DNA from: Miscanthus floridulus
Lineage: Eukaryota; Streptophyta; Magnoliopsida; Poales; Poaceae
Reading direction: 5' to 3'
DNA: 64,000 nt
NCBI RefSeq assembly: GCF_019320115.1
Contig: NC_089595.1
Span: forward strand, 108,578,158-108,642,157
Shown: positions 1-11,789 of the stretch, piece by piece
How the letters are laid out: each line of letters opens with the position of its first letter
How positions within the stretch are numbered: the stretch's first letter is position 1
Translations under genes and position numbers: made by a program
Notes under the pieces: model-generated
Databases searched by the model: none
Seen by the model: only the letters and a program-made list of their open reading frames with translations
What the model was told of the DNA's origin: nothing

Positions 1-378
1 ACATAAAACGTCTCCCACTAAGAGCCTCCAACCATTGTGCACCAAGGAGCACGTAGAACACCTAAACCAAATCCAATGCCCATGATTCGACGTGGGATGC
101 CAGGCTTCTCACCGAGGCTTCTCATCCCCGTGCCCTCCTCGCACTTCGACGCGCAACACCGCGATTCAACGCTCCAACCACGATCGAAGCCGATCATCAC
201 CGAATAAAAAAAATAAATAAAACACCATTCACCGCCGCCGCGCCGATGGCCCTGCTCCCCGCGACCATGGTGGCGGCGCCCTTCCGCATCCCCTCCTGAC
301 GGCGGCCGCTGCGCCCTTCCCCATCCCGATGGCCTTGCGTACGTGGGTGTCGGTGACGGGCAGCCGCCCTCGGGTTCT
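1..378. other. GC-rich window start, no gene assigned
   Basis: Open frames here are short, overlap on both strands and match no family I recognise. The high GC content alone explains them. I see no splice-bounded exon with a recognisable domain. Confidence 0.5.
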
Positions 379-542
379 GGATCCGTGCAGAGCGGACACG
401 GTGATGGTGGATTCCCTCGGCTGCGTCCGCGTCATGGGAGGCGCACCTTCCCCTAGAGATGGATCCGTGCAGGGCGGACACGGCCGTGGCAGATTCGCTC
501 GGTTGTGTCTGCGTCGTGGGGGCCGCACCATCCCCTGGCGGT
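379..542. repeat. 82-bp imperfect tandem duplication
   Basis: Two head-to-tail copies start at 379 and 461, each opening with GGATCCGTGCAG and then a similar GC-rich run. The copies differ at many positions, so the duplication is old or the unit is under little constraint. The period of 82 is not a multiple of three, so it does not look like a protein repeat. Confidence 0.75.
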
Positions 543-2180
543 GAACACGCGCGTGGTTGCTGGTGACGCGACTAGAAGCTCCAACCGGTCAAGGTCATCG
601 AGCGTCGTAAGGGCTCCACTTCCTCTTCCCCGCCGACTACGAGTACTACGTCCACTACACCAGCGCGCGGTGCCAGATTCGCATCCACAACAGGCAAGCG
701 GTGCGAGCCCTCGCTGAGCGTCGAGCGAGCAAGATGTGCTCGGCAGCGGTGTGCGGCCCTGTGTGGGTGAGGTGAGTTCGGTAGAGCAGTCGTCTCTTTT
801 CCCCTCCCCTCCAGTTTTTTTAATTCAGATTCAGCTGAGCAAATATATGGCTGGTGCTAAATAGGCTATCTTCATAGTGCAGTAGGCTTCTCGAATCCCC
901 AACAAGTCGGCAGCAGTGGATCCAAACCACCAGGTGCATCTCCATATACTTGAAGGGCTTCCTTTGGAAGCAGACATATGATCTCTGAAGTAAACTGCAA
1001 TGATCTCTGAAGTAAATTATGAAACAAATATGCTTTTTACTGAAACAAAACTCTTGATTATTAAAAAAAAAACTCTACTGTAACTAATATGTTCTTTTTA
1101 CTTCTGTATTCTGTCTGTTCGTTAAACTTAAGTCCTTTTGCTACTAGATACATTAGAATATTTTATTGGCCTTGCTAAAAGATGTTTGTTCCCGCAGTTC
1201 ATACTTTGATAGTCATTTGTTTTTATGATACCGATTTGGTGTAGCTGCACAAAAAAAAATATTTGTTCCTGCAGTATATAGTCATCTTGTATTCTTGTTT
1301 ATTCTGTTAGATGGGCTTGCCTAACCAAATAATATAATATTTGATAATTCAGCTATATATCTACTATATAAATGTCCAATTCTTCCGTATCGCGTGGTGT
1401 CCCTGAATAATTGCAAATCTATATTTTTATCAGCCGGTGGTGTCCATGAAAAGTATTAGTTGCATTAGGCTTCTTTTCCTATCGAAATACTTGACCCTGT
1501 GCCGACCCCATCGAAGCCTTTGATGATCTCGCTGATTATTAGGAGCGCCATTGTATTGGGCATTATTGTGGTATACTGGTATAGCAGTAGACAATTAACA
1601 AAAATCTACCACTTTAGAATTATTTTAGGCATAGATGCACTGGGAGATATGAGGCGCATCTGTGGTACAACAGTTGCAGAAGGGAAGGACAAACTTGCAA
1701 GGGTCGTCAAGGTTGTTATTTTAAATATGTATATTTTTTATAAATGTAATCTTTTCACAATGTTGTTATCTATTTACTGACATTACTTTGCTTTTATCAT
1801 TTTTTTTGGATTTGTTGTCATGATTTGCTGGATTGAAATCAATTCTTGAATCTACGGTCTATTTAGATACACAATTTCATTTGATTTGGATCCAACTACT
1901 TAATTTAGTTTGTTTCTTTTTTCCCTATATAAACATCCTTTTTTATCTCTACTTGGGCACCTTCAGTAAGTAGCAGAGAATATATGTCAAGCACTTCCAT
2001 TCTACATGTCACTACATTCTTGTCCACTTGTTCAGAACATAAATATAGATCCAGTTATTATAAAAAAAAGATCCATTTAATTTGGCCAAAATCACCTTGT
2101 GCAAGGCTGTTGTGTTGACCTTTGTTAAGTTGTTGTATGTTTGGTGCATAACACATTTGTGCTTTATTGGACCCTTTCAG
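543..2180. other. No confident gene; AT-rich from about 780
   Basis: A GC-rich piece (about 560-770) ends at a splice-donor-like GGTGAGTT. After that the sequence is AT-rich with homopolymer runs. An open frame at 1499-1780 encodes a hydrophobic start followed by a charged stretch that I do not recognise. It may be a leftover exon of an unidentified gene, but nothing joins it to a neighbour. Confidence 0.4.
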
Positions 2181-2249
2181 GTTCAGAAACAAGTGTGTGA
2201 TAACTTTGATCCTAGCTTTTACTCTAGATTCAAAAAATGGCGCGATGAC
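2181..2249 (+). pseudogene. Orphan exon fragment resembling coproporphyrinogen III oxidase
   Basis: Twenty-three codons after a good acceptor (ACCCTTTCAG) read [20 protein letters not shown] and then RDD. This resembles the conserved CPOX (HemF type, plastid haem and chlorophyll synthesis) segment QKxxCDxFDPSFYPRFKKWCDD. The cysteine before DD is arginine here, the proline before RFKKW is serine, and after DD the match stops and the frame ends at a TAG about 30 nt later. No other CPOX exon is visible nearby, so this is a fragment, not a gene. A chance match is unlikely over 20 residues but not excluded. Confidence 0.5.
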
Positions 2250-3390
2250 TTTGCCCTCTTGCATTCAGCCCACCAGAAATAGCAAAAGAAATAAGTTGGC
2301 CACATTCCTTGATCATGGTCTGACCTTGTTGCCTTCTAAATATATTTTTACCCATGCAATAGTTAAAAATTTAGTATATTATTAAAAACACATTTTCTAC
2401 ATACATGTTAAATTATAACCAGAGAACCTTGAAGGAAAATAATGAACCTGCACCTAAGGTGCACCTAAGAGAACATTGTTTTGCTATTGGATTGAACTCT
2501 AATTACCCAAAGCCGCTTCAAATTACATATTGGAATCGACTAGCGCTAGATAGAGGCCAAAAACTGTTTTAAAGTACAAAAACTAATTTTATTTTTGTTA
2601 ACTCACCAGCTTATGCTTTCCATAATTTTTTTTTGCGGCAGATCTTCCACCAGATCATGTTCTAAATTTCAGTCCCGAACCTGAGCTGTTATATTGTTTG
2701 CAATTCTTCAAGCGGCGTGTACTGCTGTACTGACATATTACCTTTTTACTTCAGCTTTACTTTCAATTACTAATATTTGATATCTCTTAAAATTTCAGCG
2801 CTCCGCAGTAAGGAAACGGAAAGAGAAAAGGAGTAGATGAGTTGGTAGAATCACTTGTGCTAAAAAAAGAACCACAACAAGGATACATTGATTTTTTTTA
2901 AGAGTAATACAATCCGTCCAGGAAATGAACGAAGTACTTGATATATTGTGTAATTGCAGCAAATAAGTAGGTTGACACTTCTCTTTTCAATTGTTGTATT
3001 TTGAGTTTGAGGACAATGGTATATTTAACCTTGCTTTATAGGTATGCATGTGTGTAGCCAGCTTATCATTTTTGTTAATCCAAATGAAAAGAAGAAGAAA
3101 ATATGATGCCAAACATGTGAAAAGAAATATTTTCTTACCAAGTTTAGATCTTGTCAATTGGCAAACAAATTTCTTGTTGATTAGCAAACATATTTTCTTA
3201 CAAATGTTTTAGTTATTTGATTTGTCTGTAGCGTTAGCATGGGCATTTCTTTTGATATCCATGTGTGAGTCGCGTTGTGCATGTCCACTATGACTGATTA
3301 ATGTGTGTTACCTAGATGTCGCCGTAGTGTTAGCACGAGCAATATACTTTAGAACTAATTCATTCCGATCTGTGAGAAATAAATGGCGAG
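2250..3390. other. AT-rich gene-free stretch
   Basis: No supported exon or RNA gene. It ends where copia integrase similarity begins. I could not find a 5' LTR for that element in this stretch. Confidence 0.5.
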
Positions 3391-5793
3391 TTGACCAAAG
3401 GTGGCAAAAGGCATTTTATAACGTTCATAGATGATTACACTTGATTTTGCTATGTGTATCTATTAAAATCAAAAGATGAAGTGTTACATTATTTTAAGAT
3501 CTATAAAGCTGAGGTAGAAAATCAACTTGAGAAGAAAATTAAACGTTTGTGGTCTGATCGTGGGAGAGAATATTTCTCAAATGAATTTTCTGAGTTTTGC
3601 GCGATGCATTGCATTATTCATGAGGATGCCACCATACTCACCACAGTCCAACGGGATTGCAGAGAGAAAGAACCACACTCTAACCGAGTTGGTTAACGCC
3701 ACGTTAGAGATTGCGGGACTATCTAAGGAATGGTGTGGTGAGGCAATTTTGACAGCGTGTCATGTCCTGAATTGGGTGCCCACGAAGAACAAAGAAATTA
3801 CACCATTCGAGAAATTGAAGAAGAAGAGATTAAATAACTCTTACATGCGAACGTGGGGTTGTTTAGCAAAGGTAAATGTGCCAATTAACAAGAAGCGAAA
3901 ACTTGACAAAAAAACGTTGATTTTGTCTTTTTTGGTTATGCTATTCACAACGTGGGTTATAGATTCTTAATAATAAACTCTGGTATTCCTGATATAATTG
4001 TTGGTACAATTATGGAATCTAGAGATGCAATATTTTTTGAGAGTGAATTTTCCATGAATAATACACCTAGCACTTCTAGTCATAAATATATTTTTCTGCC
4101 TGAGACACATGAACCGGTAATACACACTGATGTTAAAACCCATGAAGAAATTCCTGGGGAGGATAATAATATAGTCACTCGAAAGAGTAAGAGACGGAGG
4201 ACTGCAAAGTCCTTTGGTGAAGACTATATTATATACCTTGTGGATGATACTCCTAAAACCATAAAAGAGGTATATTCATCTCTAGATGCTGACTTATGGA
4301 AGGATGTTGTTCAGAGGGAGATGGACTCTATTATGTCTAATGGAACTTGAGAGGTGGTTGATCGTCCTTATGGGTGCAAACCTGTAGGATGTAAATGGGT
4401 GTTTAAGAAAAAGTTTAGACCTGATGGTACTATTGAGAAGTACAAGGTGAGACTTGTAGCAAAGGGCTATACGCAAAAAGAAGGTGAGGATTATTTTGAT
4501 ACCTACTCACCAGTTGCCCGTTTGACGACCATACGTGTGCTGCTATCCTTGGCTGCCTCACACGGTCTTCTCGTTCATCATATGGACGTTAAGACAACTT
4601 TCTTGAATGGAGAGCTTGAGGAAGAGATCTACATGGATCAGCCTGATGGATTTATAGCAAAAGGTCAAGAGGGTAAGGTTTGTAAATTATTAAAATCCTG
4701 GTATGGCCTAAAGCAAGCTCCTAAGCAGTGGCATGAGAAGTTTGACAAAACTTTGACATCAGTCGGCTTTGTAGTGAATAAAGCTGATAAATGTGTCTAT
4801 TATCGGTATGGTGGGGGAGAAGGTGTAATTTTGTGCTTGTATGTGGATGATATTTTAATCTTTGGAAATAATATTAATGTGAGCAAGGAAGTGAAAGATT
4901 TTCTGTCTAATAATTTTGAAATGAAAGACTTGGGTGAGGCTGATGTTATTCTTAACATAAAGCTATTGAGAGAAGGAAATGGTGGGATAATACTTGTGTA
5001 ATCCCACTACGTGGAAAATGTGTTGAATCACTTTGGATATAGTGATTGCATGCCTGCTCCAACTCTTTATGACCTAAGTGTGCTATTAAGGAAAAATCGA
5101 AGAATAGCACAGAATCAATTGAGATATTCTCAAATTGTTGGCTCACTTATGTATTTGGCTAGTGCAACAAGGCCTGATATCTCGTTTGCTGTGAGCAAAA
5201 TTAGTCGGTTTGTTTCAAATCTAGGAGATAGACATTGGCATGCTCTTGAGAGGGTGTTGCGCTACCCGAAGGGAACCATGAGCTATGGCATTCACTATAC
5301 CGGGTACTTGAGGGCACTAGAGGGTTATTGTGATGCTAACTGGATATCTGATGCTGATGAGTTGTATGTCACAAGCGGATACGCGTTCTTGCTTGGAGGT
5401 GGCACTATTTCCTAGAAGTCTTGCAAGCAGACCATTTTAACGAAGTCTACAATGGAAACAGAACTCACAACATTAGACACCGCTGGCGCCGAGGCTGAGT
5501 GGCTTCGTGAACTCTTAATGGATTTACCGATAGTTGAAAAACCAATACCGGTCATTTCCATGAACTATGATAACCAAAGGGTGATAATCAAAGTGAACAG
5601 TTCTAGGGACAACATGAAGTCTACAAGACATGTGAAAAGGCGGTTAAAATCTGTCAGAAAACTGAGAAACTCCGGAGTAATTGCATTGGACTATGTCCAT
5701 ACATTAAAGAATCCGGTAGAACAGTTTATAAAGGATCTATCACGTAATGTCATAGAAGTTGCGTCGAGGAAGTTGGGCTTGAGACCCACTTGA
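3391..5793 (+). pseudogene. Copia pol polyprotein remnant (integrase, RT, RNase H)
   Basis: Integrase residues SDRGREY (near 3,555) and PYSPQSNGIAERKN (near 3,640) are the second Asp and the Glu region of the DDE core. They lie in different frames, so a frameshift separates them, and the frame shifts back before about 3,952. RT is read from 4,354: KWVFKKK, the FDTYSPVARL block, MDVKTTFLNGEL, WYGLKQAPKQW and the catalytic YVDDI near 4,840. The RNase H part runs to 5,793. In-frame stops lie at 4,348, 4,999 and 5,413. Two of these (before EVVDRP and before KSCKQT) sit where the family has Trp, and the third (before SHYVE) fits a CAA-to-TAA change. The product would have copied the element; this copy cannot. 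Confidence 0.85.
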
Positions 5794-6341
5794 AGTCATT
5801 CCATAGTGGTAACCTGTCCTATGTGATCGGAGATCCCACGAAGTAGGATAGTGAAACAAGCTAGTGGTTGACTAAGGGAGAGACCCTTATGCTAAGGTTC
5901 GAATCGTTTGAGACGTACTGTTTCTCCAATGCTATAAGGCAGGATGGTTAATTCCTTAATGTGATCCGAGTGGCTTATTTAAGCAAGGATGTTGTCCTAT
6001 AGGACATCCTAGAAGGAACACACCTATATGAGTTCGATTGCTAGTCACAATCTATGAGATGTGGGTAATCTCTATATACTCATGAAAGGCCTTGAAGTGT
6101 GACTTATATGCTTCAAATAGAGGGGATGCTTGTTGCAGCCTAGTACCAGATAAGAACTTTAGTGAAACTCACCTCACACGAATCTGTCAATTCAAGGCAT
6201 AGTCCATTGTTCAGTTGTGACTGAGTGTAACTGCTGCTCTACATGGATGTTTATCTTAACAGTCTCCATCGAAACTCTGGTATATTAAAGAAATGTGGTT
6301 TTGAGACTATTTTACTATGAACCCTAGAGTTTGGTGGGGAT

Positions 6342-7134
6342 TGTTGGATATATAATGGTCTTGGCCCATATAATATTTAATAAATTAAATAAACTCTATG
6401 GCCCGTAATAATGCGTGATATATGGTTTAATACCGTACGGGATTTTAACAAGACGTTGACTCGGTTTATATGGTTGAACATTGTCTATCTATATTGATAA
6501 GCTGAGAAAAGGACGTGGGTTTGCCACATGCGCGAGCGTGCTGCCGCCGCCACCGCTGGCCGGGCCGGGCCGAGGCGTGGGAGTAGGCGTGGCGTGGCGT
6601 GGCGTGGAGAGGCCGAGCTCCTCCATCAGTCATTCATCTTGGCTTCCACCACATATTTAGCTGCTCTTTGGTTCTCCCCGTCTCGGTTCCTGCGCGCACT
6701 GGAACTGGGAAAGTAGGGCCTCCGGAACGCCTACCATCTTCGTGTTCACCTGCTCGGGTGAAGGGCGGCTATCACGTTTTTGGGGAGTGTCGCTGGCGGC
6801 ACGACTACTCACTACGTCTACGTCCTCTTCTTCCCGGTGTCGGCGCACGTTGAAGGTCCTCTGCTGATCGGCACTACTTCCTGTCTGCACTGTAACGAGC
6901 GGGACGACTACACCGACAGGCACTATGTCGTCGAGTGCATCCGGCTCTGCCGCTGGGTATGTTTCTGGAATAAATGGTCTAAGGTCTTGGCTATCAATCC
7001 TTAATTTGAGTATCATCTACATGCTCGTCACGTTTAAGACACATAAGTATTTATATGATATCACCAACTTGATCATTTTGTTTAATGTCTTTTTCTGGAT
7101 TAAATTGTTGCTAAAATTGCCTAATATTCTTACA
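6342..7134 (+). repeat. 3' LTR of the copia remnant
   Basis: It starts TGTTGGATAT directly after the purine tract. The end is placed at CTAATATTCTTACA, which has the usual CA terminus, but no second LTR is available to prove it. The boundary could be off by up to about 150 bp. The middle (6,520-6,960) is GC-rich, as in other grass copia LTRs. Confidence 0.55.
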
Positions 7135-7696
7135 CACACACTCTCTCTCTACCAAATTCGTTTTAGTGTGAATTTTTGCATGACGATGAGCCAATTGCAC
7201 TATTTTTAGTTCTTTACAGAATTTTTGTGATGATCTCTAGTGTAGATTATGTGCAGCTGGTCGGTGTTCAGTTACCAGAGAATAGGGTGGTCGGAATTTC
7301 GATTCTCCCTCCTTCGGATCAGTATGAGTTTGAAATTTTGCATGGAAGACTACGTGTTCCAGACGCCCCGAACTTCTGCAAAACCATACGCGGATTCGTC
7401 AAAGAAGAGGGTGTACGAGTTTGAACTCTGAAATGTCGATCTGATGCCTGGAATTGATATTCTTGAGGCGAGGAGAGAACAAAGGAAAAAAGGGCCATGC
7501 TTGTTTCTCGTCTTGTGTTTCTGTCTTTATGACTACCACGTACCATTTCTGGAGCTTCAGGAAACTGTGATGGCGCTTTTATGAAGCGACATGCTTAGCT
7601 GACTTCTTCGATTATTGAGGTCGGTTATGAGTCGTCATAGGTACACGCTTTTTCCGTCTGGATGCCACCGGGTTTAGGGCACGGCTGGAGAGATCT
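7135..7696. other. No gene seen
   Basis: Short open frames only. The first 150 bp may still belong to the LTR described at 6,342-7,134. Confidence 0.4.
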
Positions 7697-7872
7697 CTGC
7701 CTGATTCAAATGGGCCATTCTGTCGAAGCAGCTTTTATCGTCTACAAGCTGCTACTTTATCCGTTCATAAAAACTTATATCGTTTATCATAATATTTAAT
7801 TAAACCTTATGAAAACTATTGTTTTTTATAACATTAGCTGCTTCGACAGAATGGCCCATTTGAATCAGGCAG
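7697..7872. mobile_element. Foldback/MITE-like element with perfect 37-bp inverted repeats
   Basis: Positions 7,697-7,733 and 7,836-7,872 are exact reverse complements over 37 bp, beginning CTGCCTGATTCAAATGGG. The 102-bp middle is AT-rich and non-coding. I could not identify a target-site duplication, so the superfamily is unknown. Confidence 0.75.
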
Positions 7873-8995
7873 TATAGGAGCAAAAAAAACATCTATTTTG
7901 ACCGTTTCTGAAAAGTGAAAACCAACATTAGGCAGCCCGTTTCTTTGAACGCTGATGGCACCGCCGGCGGTTGCTACTTGCTACTGTCACTGTCTTCCTG
8001 TGGGTGCACCAGCGACAAACAGATACTCCATGCCTTCTACTCCACTTCATCAGAAGGTAGAGTACCATTCGGCCAGGAAACCGCCTTGGCACATTTGTTG
8101 TCACTCGACAGTATCATCGGCAATCCTGCTCCACTTCTCTGAAGCTTTAGAAATTCGATCTGCTTCTGCATGGATCGACGTGCTTACCTGGCTTCTTCTT
8201 TTTTATATAATCGTGGATAGACAGCGGCTACACACCGTCTGTTTTTCCTGAATCCTGACGGCACCGTCACCGTCACCGCCGCGCCGGCGGTTGCAGCTAG
8301 CGCTGGGCCGCTGGTGTCTGTTGTGCACAAGAGACGAACACAGGCACTGTTTCCTATGCTGCTTCGTAGAAATCGAGCCGTCTGAGAATTCTCTGTTCCG
8401 AAACCATGCATACTAGGATCATAGTTATCCTGACTGACAACTGACATCATTGGCACTAACAAAACATGCATGGAGAAGCATCTGCTCATCTGCGTGCAAC
8501 TAACCATGAGCGCCATGGCAGCAAGTTGGTGCCGCCGGTGCCCTCACCGCCGCCGGTTTTCCTTCCTTCTCCTGCACGGAGCATATCTGTTGTATCTGCG
8601 CACGTCCGGATAAACAAGTGAGTGACGTCTCCGAACGGGAAACTCTGTCGCGGAACAGACGAAGGAACGACTTCAACCACGGCAAGCTGACAAGTGACAA
8701 AGGTGCCGACCAAACAAAATGCCACGGCAGTGTTCCTGAAAGTCTGTGCTGTACTTCATCAGTTTCGCTTTTATTCAGATCATAAAAGGCGTACGTGCAT
8801 GCATGTGCCGCGCTCCGCTCTTTTTTTTTCAGAAACTCTCGGGTTCGAAGTTCAAACATAAATCTAATTAGTGGGGTCAATTAATTACGCGGCCATCATG
8901 ATGTTCAACTCTAATACAAGTATACAACATGTACCATGCACTCTTCACATCTATTTTACTCTCGTGTTATACTACCGAATCGACGACTTCATTAT
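7873..8995. other. No confident gene
   Basis: Moderately GC-rich. Several overlapping short frames occur on both strands with no recognisable domain. Two similar GC-rich phrases (near 7,955 and 8,278, both containing CCGGCGGTTGC) suggest local duplication. Confidence 0.4.
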
Positions 8996-9122
8996 GCCTT
9001 ATTTCGATGTTATCGATCAACACATGTGTTGAGGTGGATTGAGATGGAATTTAAACTAAATTTCACCCCAATCCACCCCAATACATGTTGATTGATACGA
9101 ATCCGACTATATCCAAACAAGA
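8996..9122. mobile_element. Tourist-like MITE (degenerate), related to the copy at 41.4 kb
   Basis: An imperfect palindrome (arms about 9,012-9,040 and 9,070-9,098, both with a GGTGGATT core) lies inside ends resembling GGTCTTGTTTGGAT. The right part ATCCAAACAAGACC matches the end of the clearer element at 41,399-41,489. The left end is degraded and no target duplication is certain. Confidence 0.5.
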
Positions 9123-9789
9123 CCTTTGTGTTTTTATCAAAGTAGGTGTTCCACTTCCACTACTAGCAAATTGTAAGCTATGCCTTACTCTTATATTTGA
9201 CAGACGCCACGACCTCAGATACATATGGTACCATCTTATACCATTCCATTTTATGCCATACTCATTGATTGATGGCTTCATTGACATGTCTTCTCATCGC
9301 TACGACCTTGATATATGGAGTCACATCCTATACCATCTTGTACAATTCAATTTTATGTCACACTCACCCGATTGATGGCTTCATTGGCATTTCTTCTCAT
9401 CGCTAGAGTTTATGATGCTCGCTATGTGGATTAATTTTCGTTTTTTTTGTTGCACGAATAATGCTGTGACCTCAAGCTATAGGCTCAACAAGCCTAGTAC
9501 AGAAACGCAAATAGTAAGATTAGACATATAATGTAGTAATGTAGACTTGGATTGTTACTAGCATATTTTTTTATGAGATCCCCCAACCATTGTAAAAAAT
9601 TTCTTTTTGTATAAGTATCTTATTTAGATAGAGGCAATTGAGAGCCACCTTCACGGATCAGCCTTCCGATGTATTTGATTAGAGTGAACATGTGAATTGT
9701 GATCTATGCATGTACAACAAGATGGGTGCATGTAGAAAAGATGTCTAAGATAATATAGATTAATACTCTGGGTATCTCACTAAAAACCT
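9123..9789. other. No gene seen
   Basis: AT-rich. A locally duplicated phrase (ATTGATGGCTTCATTG-like, near 9,265 and 9,370) lies in two similar 110-bp blocks. No coding signal. Confidence 0.4.
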
Positions 9790-9958
9790 TTTAGATATAC
9801 TCTTTATTTACATACTTTAGTTAGCACAATAATAGAGGTGCTTTTTTGTGATCACTAAAGTAAAATTACTTGTTAAACTAATGATTTTTAGATATACTCT
9901 TTATTTACATAATTTTTAGATATACTCTTTATTTATATACTTTAGTTAGCACAATATA
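9790..9958. repeat. Three partial copies of an AT-rich unit
   Basis: The phrase TTTAGATATACTCTTTATTT occurs at 9,790, 9,888 and 9,914. The first and third copies continue into the same TTTAGTTAGCACAAT tail, and the second is truncated. Flanking ACTTGTTAAACTAAT is also repeated (near 9,870 and 10,005), so a longer segment was probably duplicated and then partly deleted. Confidence 0.65.
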
Positions 9959-10295
9959 GACTAAGCACATGCCCAGGATGGCATCTCCAAAAGTTCTTTA
10001 AAAATTACTTGTTAAACTAATAATTGTGTCGAGTAAACAAACCAAACAGGGAGCCATATTATTATTGTCTTTCTTGTTTTTCCCAATAGTTAGCTTTTTA
10101 AAACTAAAAAATTGGATGAGAGAGAGAGAGAAAACCCGCGTGACAACGACGGTGGAGGGCGTCCGGACAGATAGCGTTGAATGCCCATGCATATTTGTAA
10201 GTCGAGGGATGGATATATCAAATGTTTATTTTCATAGAATTCAGATAAAAAAATATTGAAGGGTTGGTTTTTACAAAAAAATGAACTATGAAATA

Positions 10296-10444
10296 CTCCA
10301 TCCGTTCTAAATTATAAGTCGCTTTGATTTTTTTTGTTCATCCATTTTGTTATGTGTCTAGACATAATATTATATCTAGATGCATAGCAAAATGAATGTA
10401 CCAAAAAAAAAGTCAAAGCGACTTATAATTTAGAACGGAAGGAG
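10296..10444. mobile_element. Stowaway MITE with TA target duplication
   Basis: The 149-bp element has long inverted ends, starting CTCCATCCGTTCTAAATTAT and ending with its reverse complement. TA dinucleotides flank it at 10,294 and 10,445. These are hallmarks of Tc1/mariner-type Stowaway elements. Confidence 0.9.
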
Positions 10445-11277
10445 TAGTTTTAAGGAGCTGTTGAGGTACTCTAATCTAACATGTAAATAAAATGAGTATA
10501 ACCTGGTTGTGTAGTTGTGTGTGCGTGCATCTCATCCTATCACATCTAATAGACCAAATTTTGCTCTAAATAAAACGGAAAATACATGCTTTATGAATCT
10601 AATGTAGCTCGGCTGCTGTTCTATGTGGTGGAATTGTCCAACCAGGTTCAATTACTCGACTTGATGCGAGTTCTTGTATTTTTTGGATTTATTTATTTCA
10701 TGATTTAATGTTGTTATTCTTTGTGATAAGGTGTCACTGGCGAGTTCATCAATCTCAAAAAAAAACTTCTCTCCTAGACCTGAAATTTTTTTCTTTCCTT
10801 TTCTTTTTTTGAGTAAAACTAAGATTTAGATGCAGCCACACTTCAATTTAGTGACTATTAGATTATGTTGAGTTGACACTCAATGTATACTAGAGCTATA
10901 GTGATTATTTTGCTATAGTTTCAAAGTAAATTTTGTGTAACTCAAGAATTGGGTGAAAATCTTCTGGTCCGCTACGGTCAACTTACACAGGATTTTAGAA
11001 GAGTTACAGTGATCATGTTGCTGTTTCTAGATAGAATTGGTGTAGCTAAAAATCTTGGTGAAGAGATGGAATATTTCACTCCATTCTTGCAAAACATTTA
11101 ATTTGGATGGGGAAGCACTCTAAAACATTCAGGTTTTTTTAACATGCTCATAAATTTTGGAAAATAATGTAGCAAAAATTTTATCTGCACATTGTGTTCT
11201 GAAACAAATGACAGGTGGTCAAGTGCACAAATACACTTTTAGTTCAGGCCAGTAAAATATGTATATGAACTCATATA
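10445..11277. other. No gene seen
   Basis: AT-rich, no open frame of note and no recognised repeat apart from simple runs. Confidence 0.45.
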
Positions 11278-11789
11278 CTCCCTCTGTCCCAAAATAAATA
11301 CGCATCCCACTCCTCAAGAAGTTAAACTTTTTTAAATTTAACTAGAAATATAGAATATAATATCAAAATTTATATTTTTAAATAAGTTTATTATGAAAGT
11401 ACTCCCTCCATCTTTAAAAAAGAGTCGCTATGAGAATCATGGTGGTCAAACTTTCTAAACTTTGACTAGGTTTATAGAAAATACATGCAATATTTATATC
11501 TCCAAATAAGTTTATAATGAAAGTATATTCAACGATCTACCAATGGTACTAATTATGTACCATAAATATTAGTATTTTTTAAATATATTTGATTAAAGTT
11601 AAAAGTTGTTGACTTTTGAAGAAACGAGAATGACTTTTTTTAGACAGAGGTAAGAGGGAGTATACTCTATGCTCAATCTAATAATATTTATTATATATTA
11701 TAAATATTAATATATTTGTATATAAATTTAGTTAAATTTTAAAAAGCATGACTTCTCGTAAAACGTGCGTTTATTTTAGAAAGAGGAAG
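11278..11789. mobile_element. Outer Stowaway MITE, interrupted
   Basis: Ends CTCCCTCTGTCCCAAAATAA and, reversed, CTTCCTCTTTCTAAAATAA are flanked by TA (11,276 and 11,790). Removing the inner element and one TA leaves an ordinary Stowaway of about 250 bp. Confidence 0.85.
11402..11660. mobile_element. Inner Stowaway MITE nested in the outer one
   Basis: This 259-bp element starts CTCCCTCCATC and ends GAGGTAAGAGGGAG, with TA at 11,400 and 11,661. It lies wholly within the element 11,278-11,789 and so inserted later. Confidence 0.85.

Larger units (their letters stand above)
3391..7134 (+). mobile_element. Ty1-copia retrotransposon, 5'-truncated, with 3' LTR
   Basis: The remnant keeps the integrase C-terminal half, reverse transcriptase, RNase H, a 3' untranslated stretch (about 5,794-6,330), a purine-rich tract (TTTGGTGGGGAT, about 6,330-6,341) and an LTR beginning TGTTGGATAT. 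Gag, protease, primer-binding site and 5' LTR are missing. Gene order (integrase before RT) identifies copia rather than gypsy. Confidence 0.8.

Noticed and set aside
1499..1780. 93-codon frame as a membrane protein gene
   Set aside because: No recognisable family, no joined exons and AT-rich surroundings with stops in all frames.
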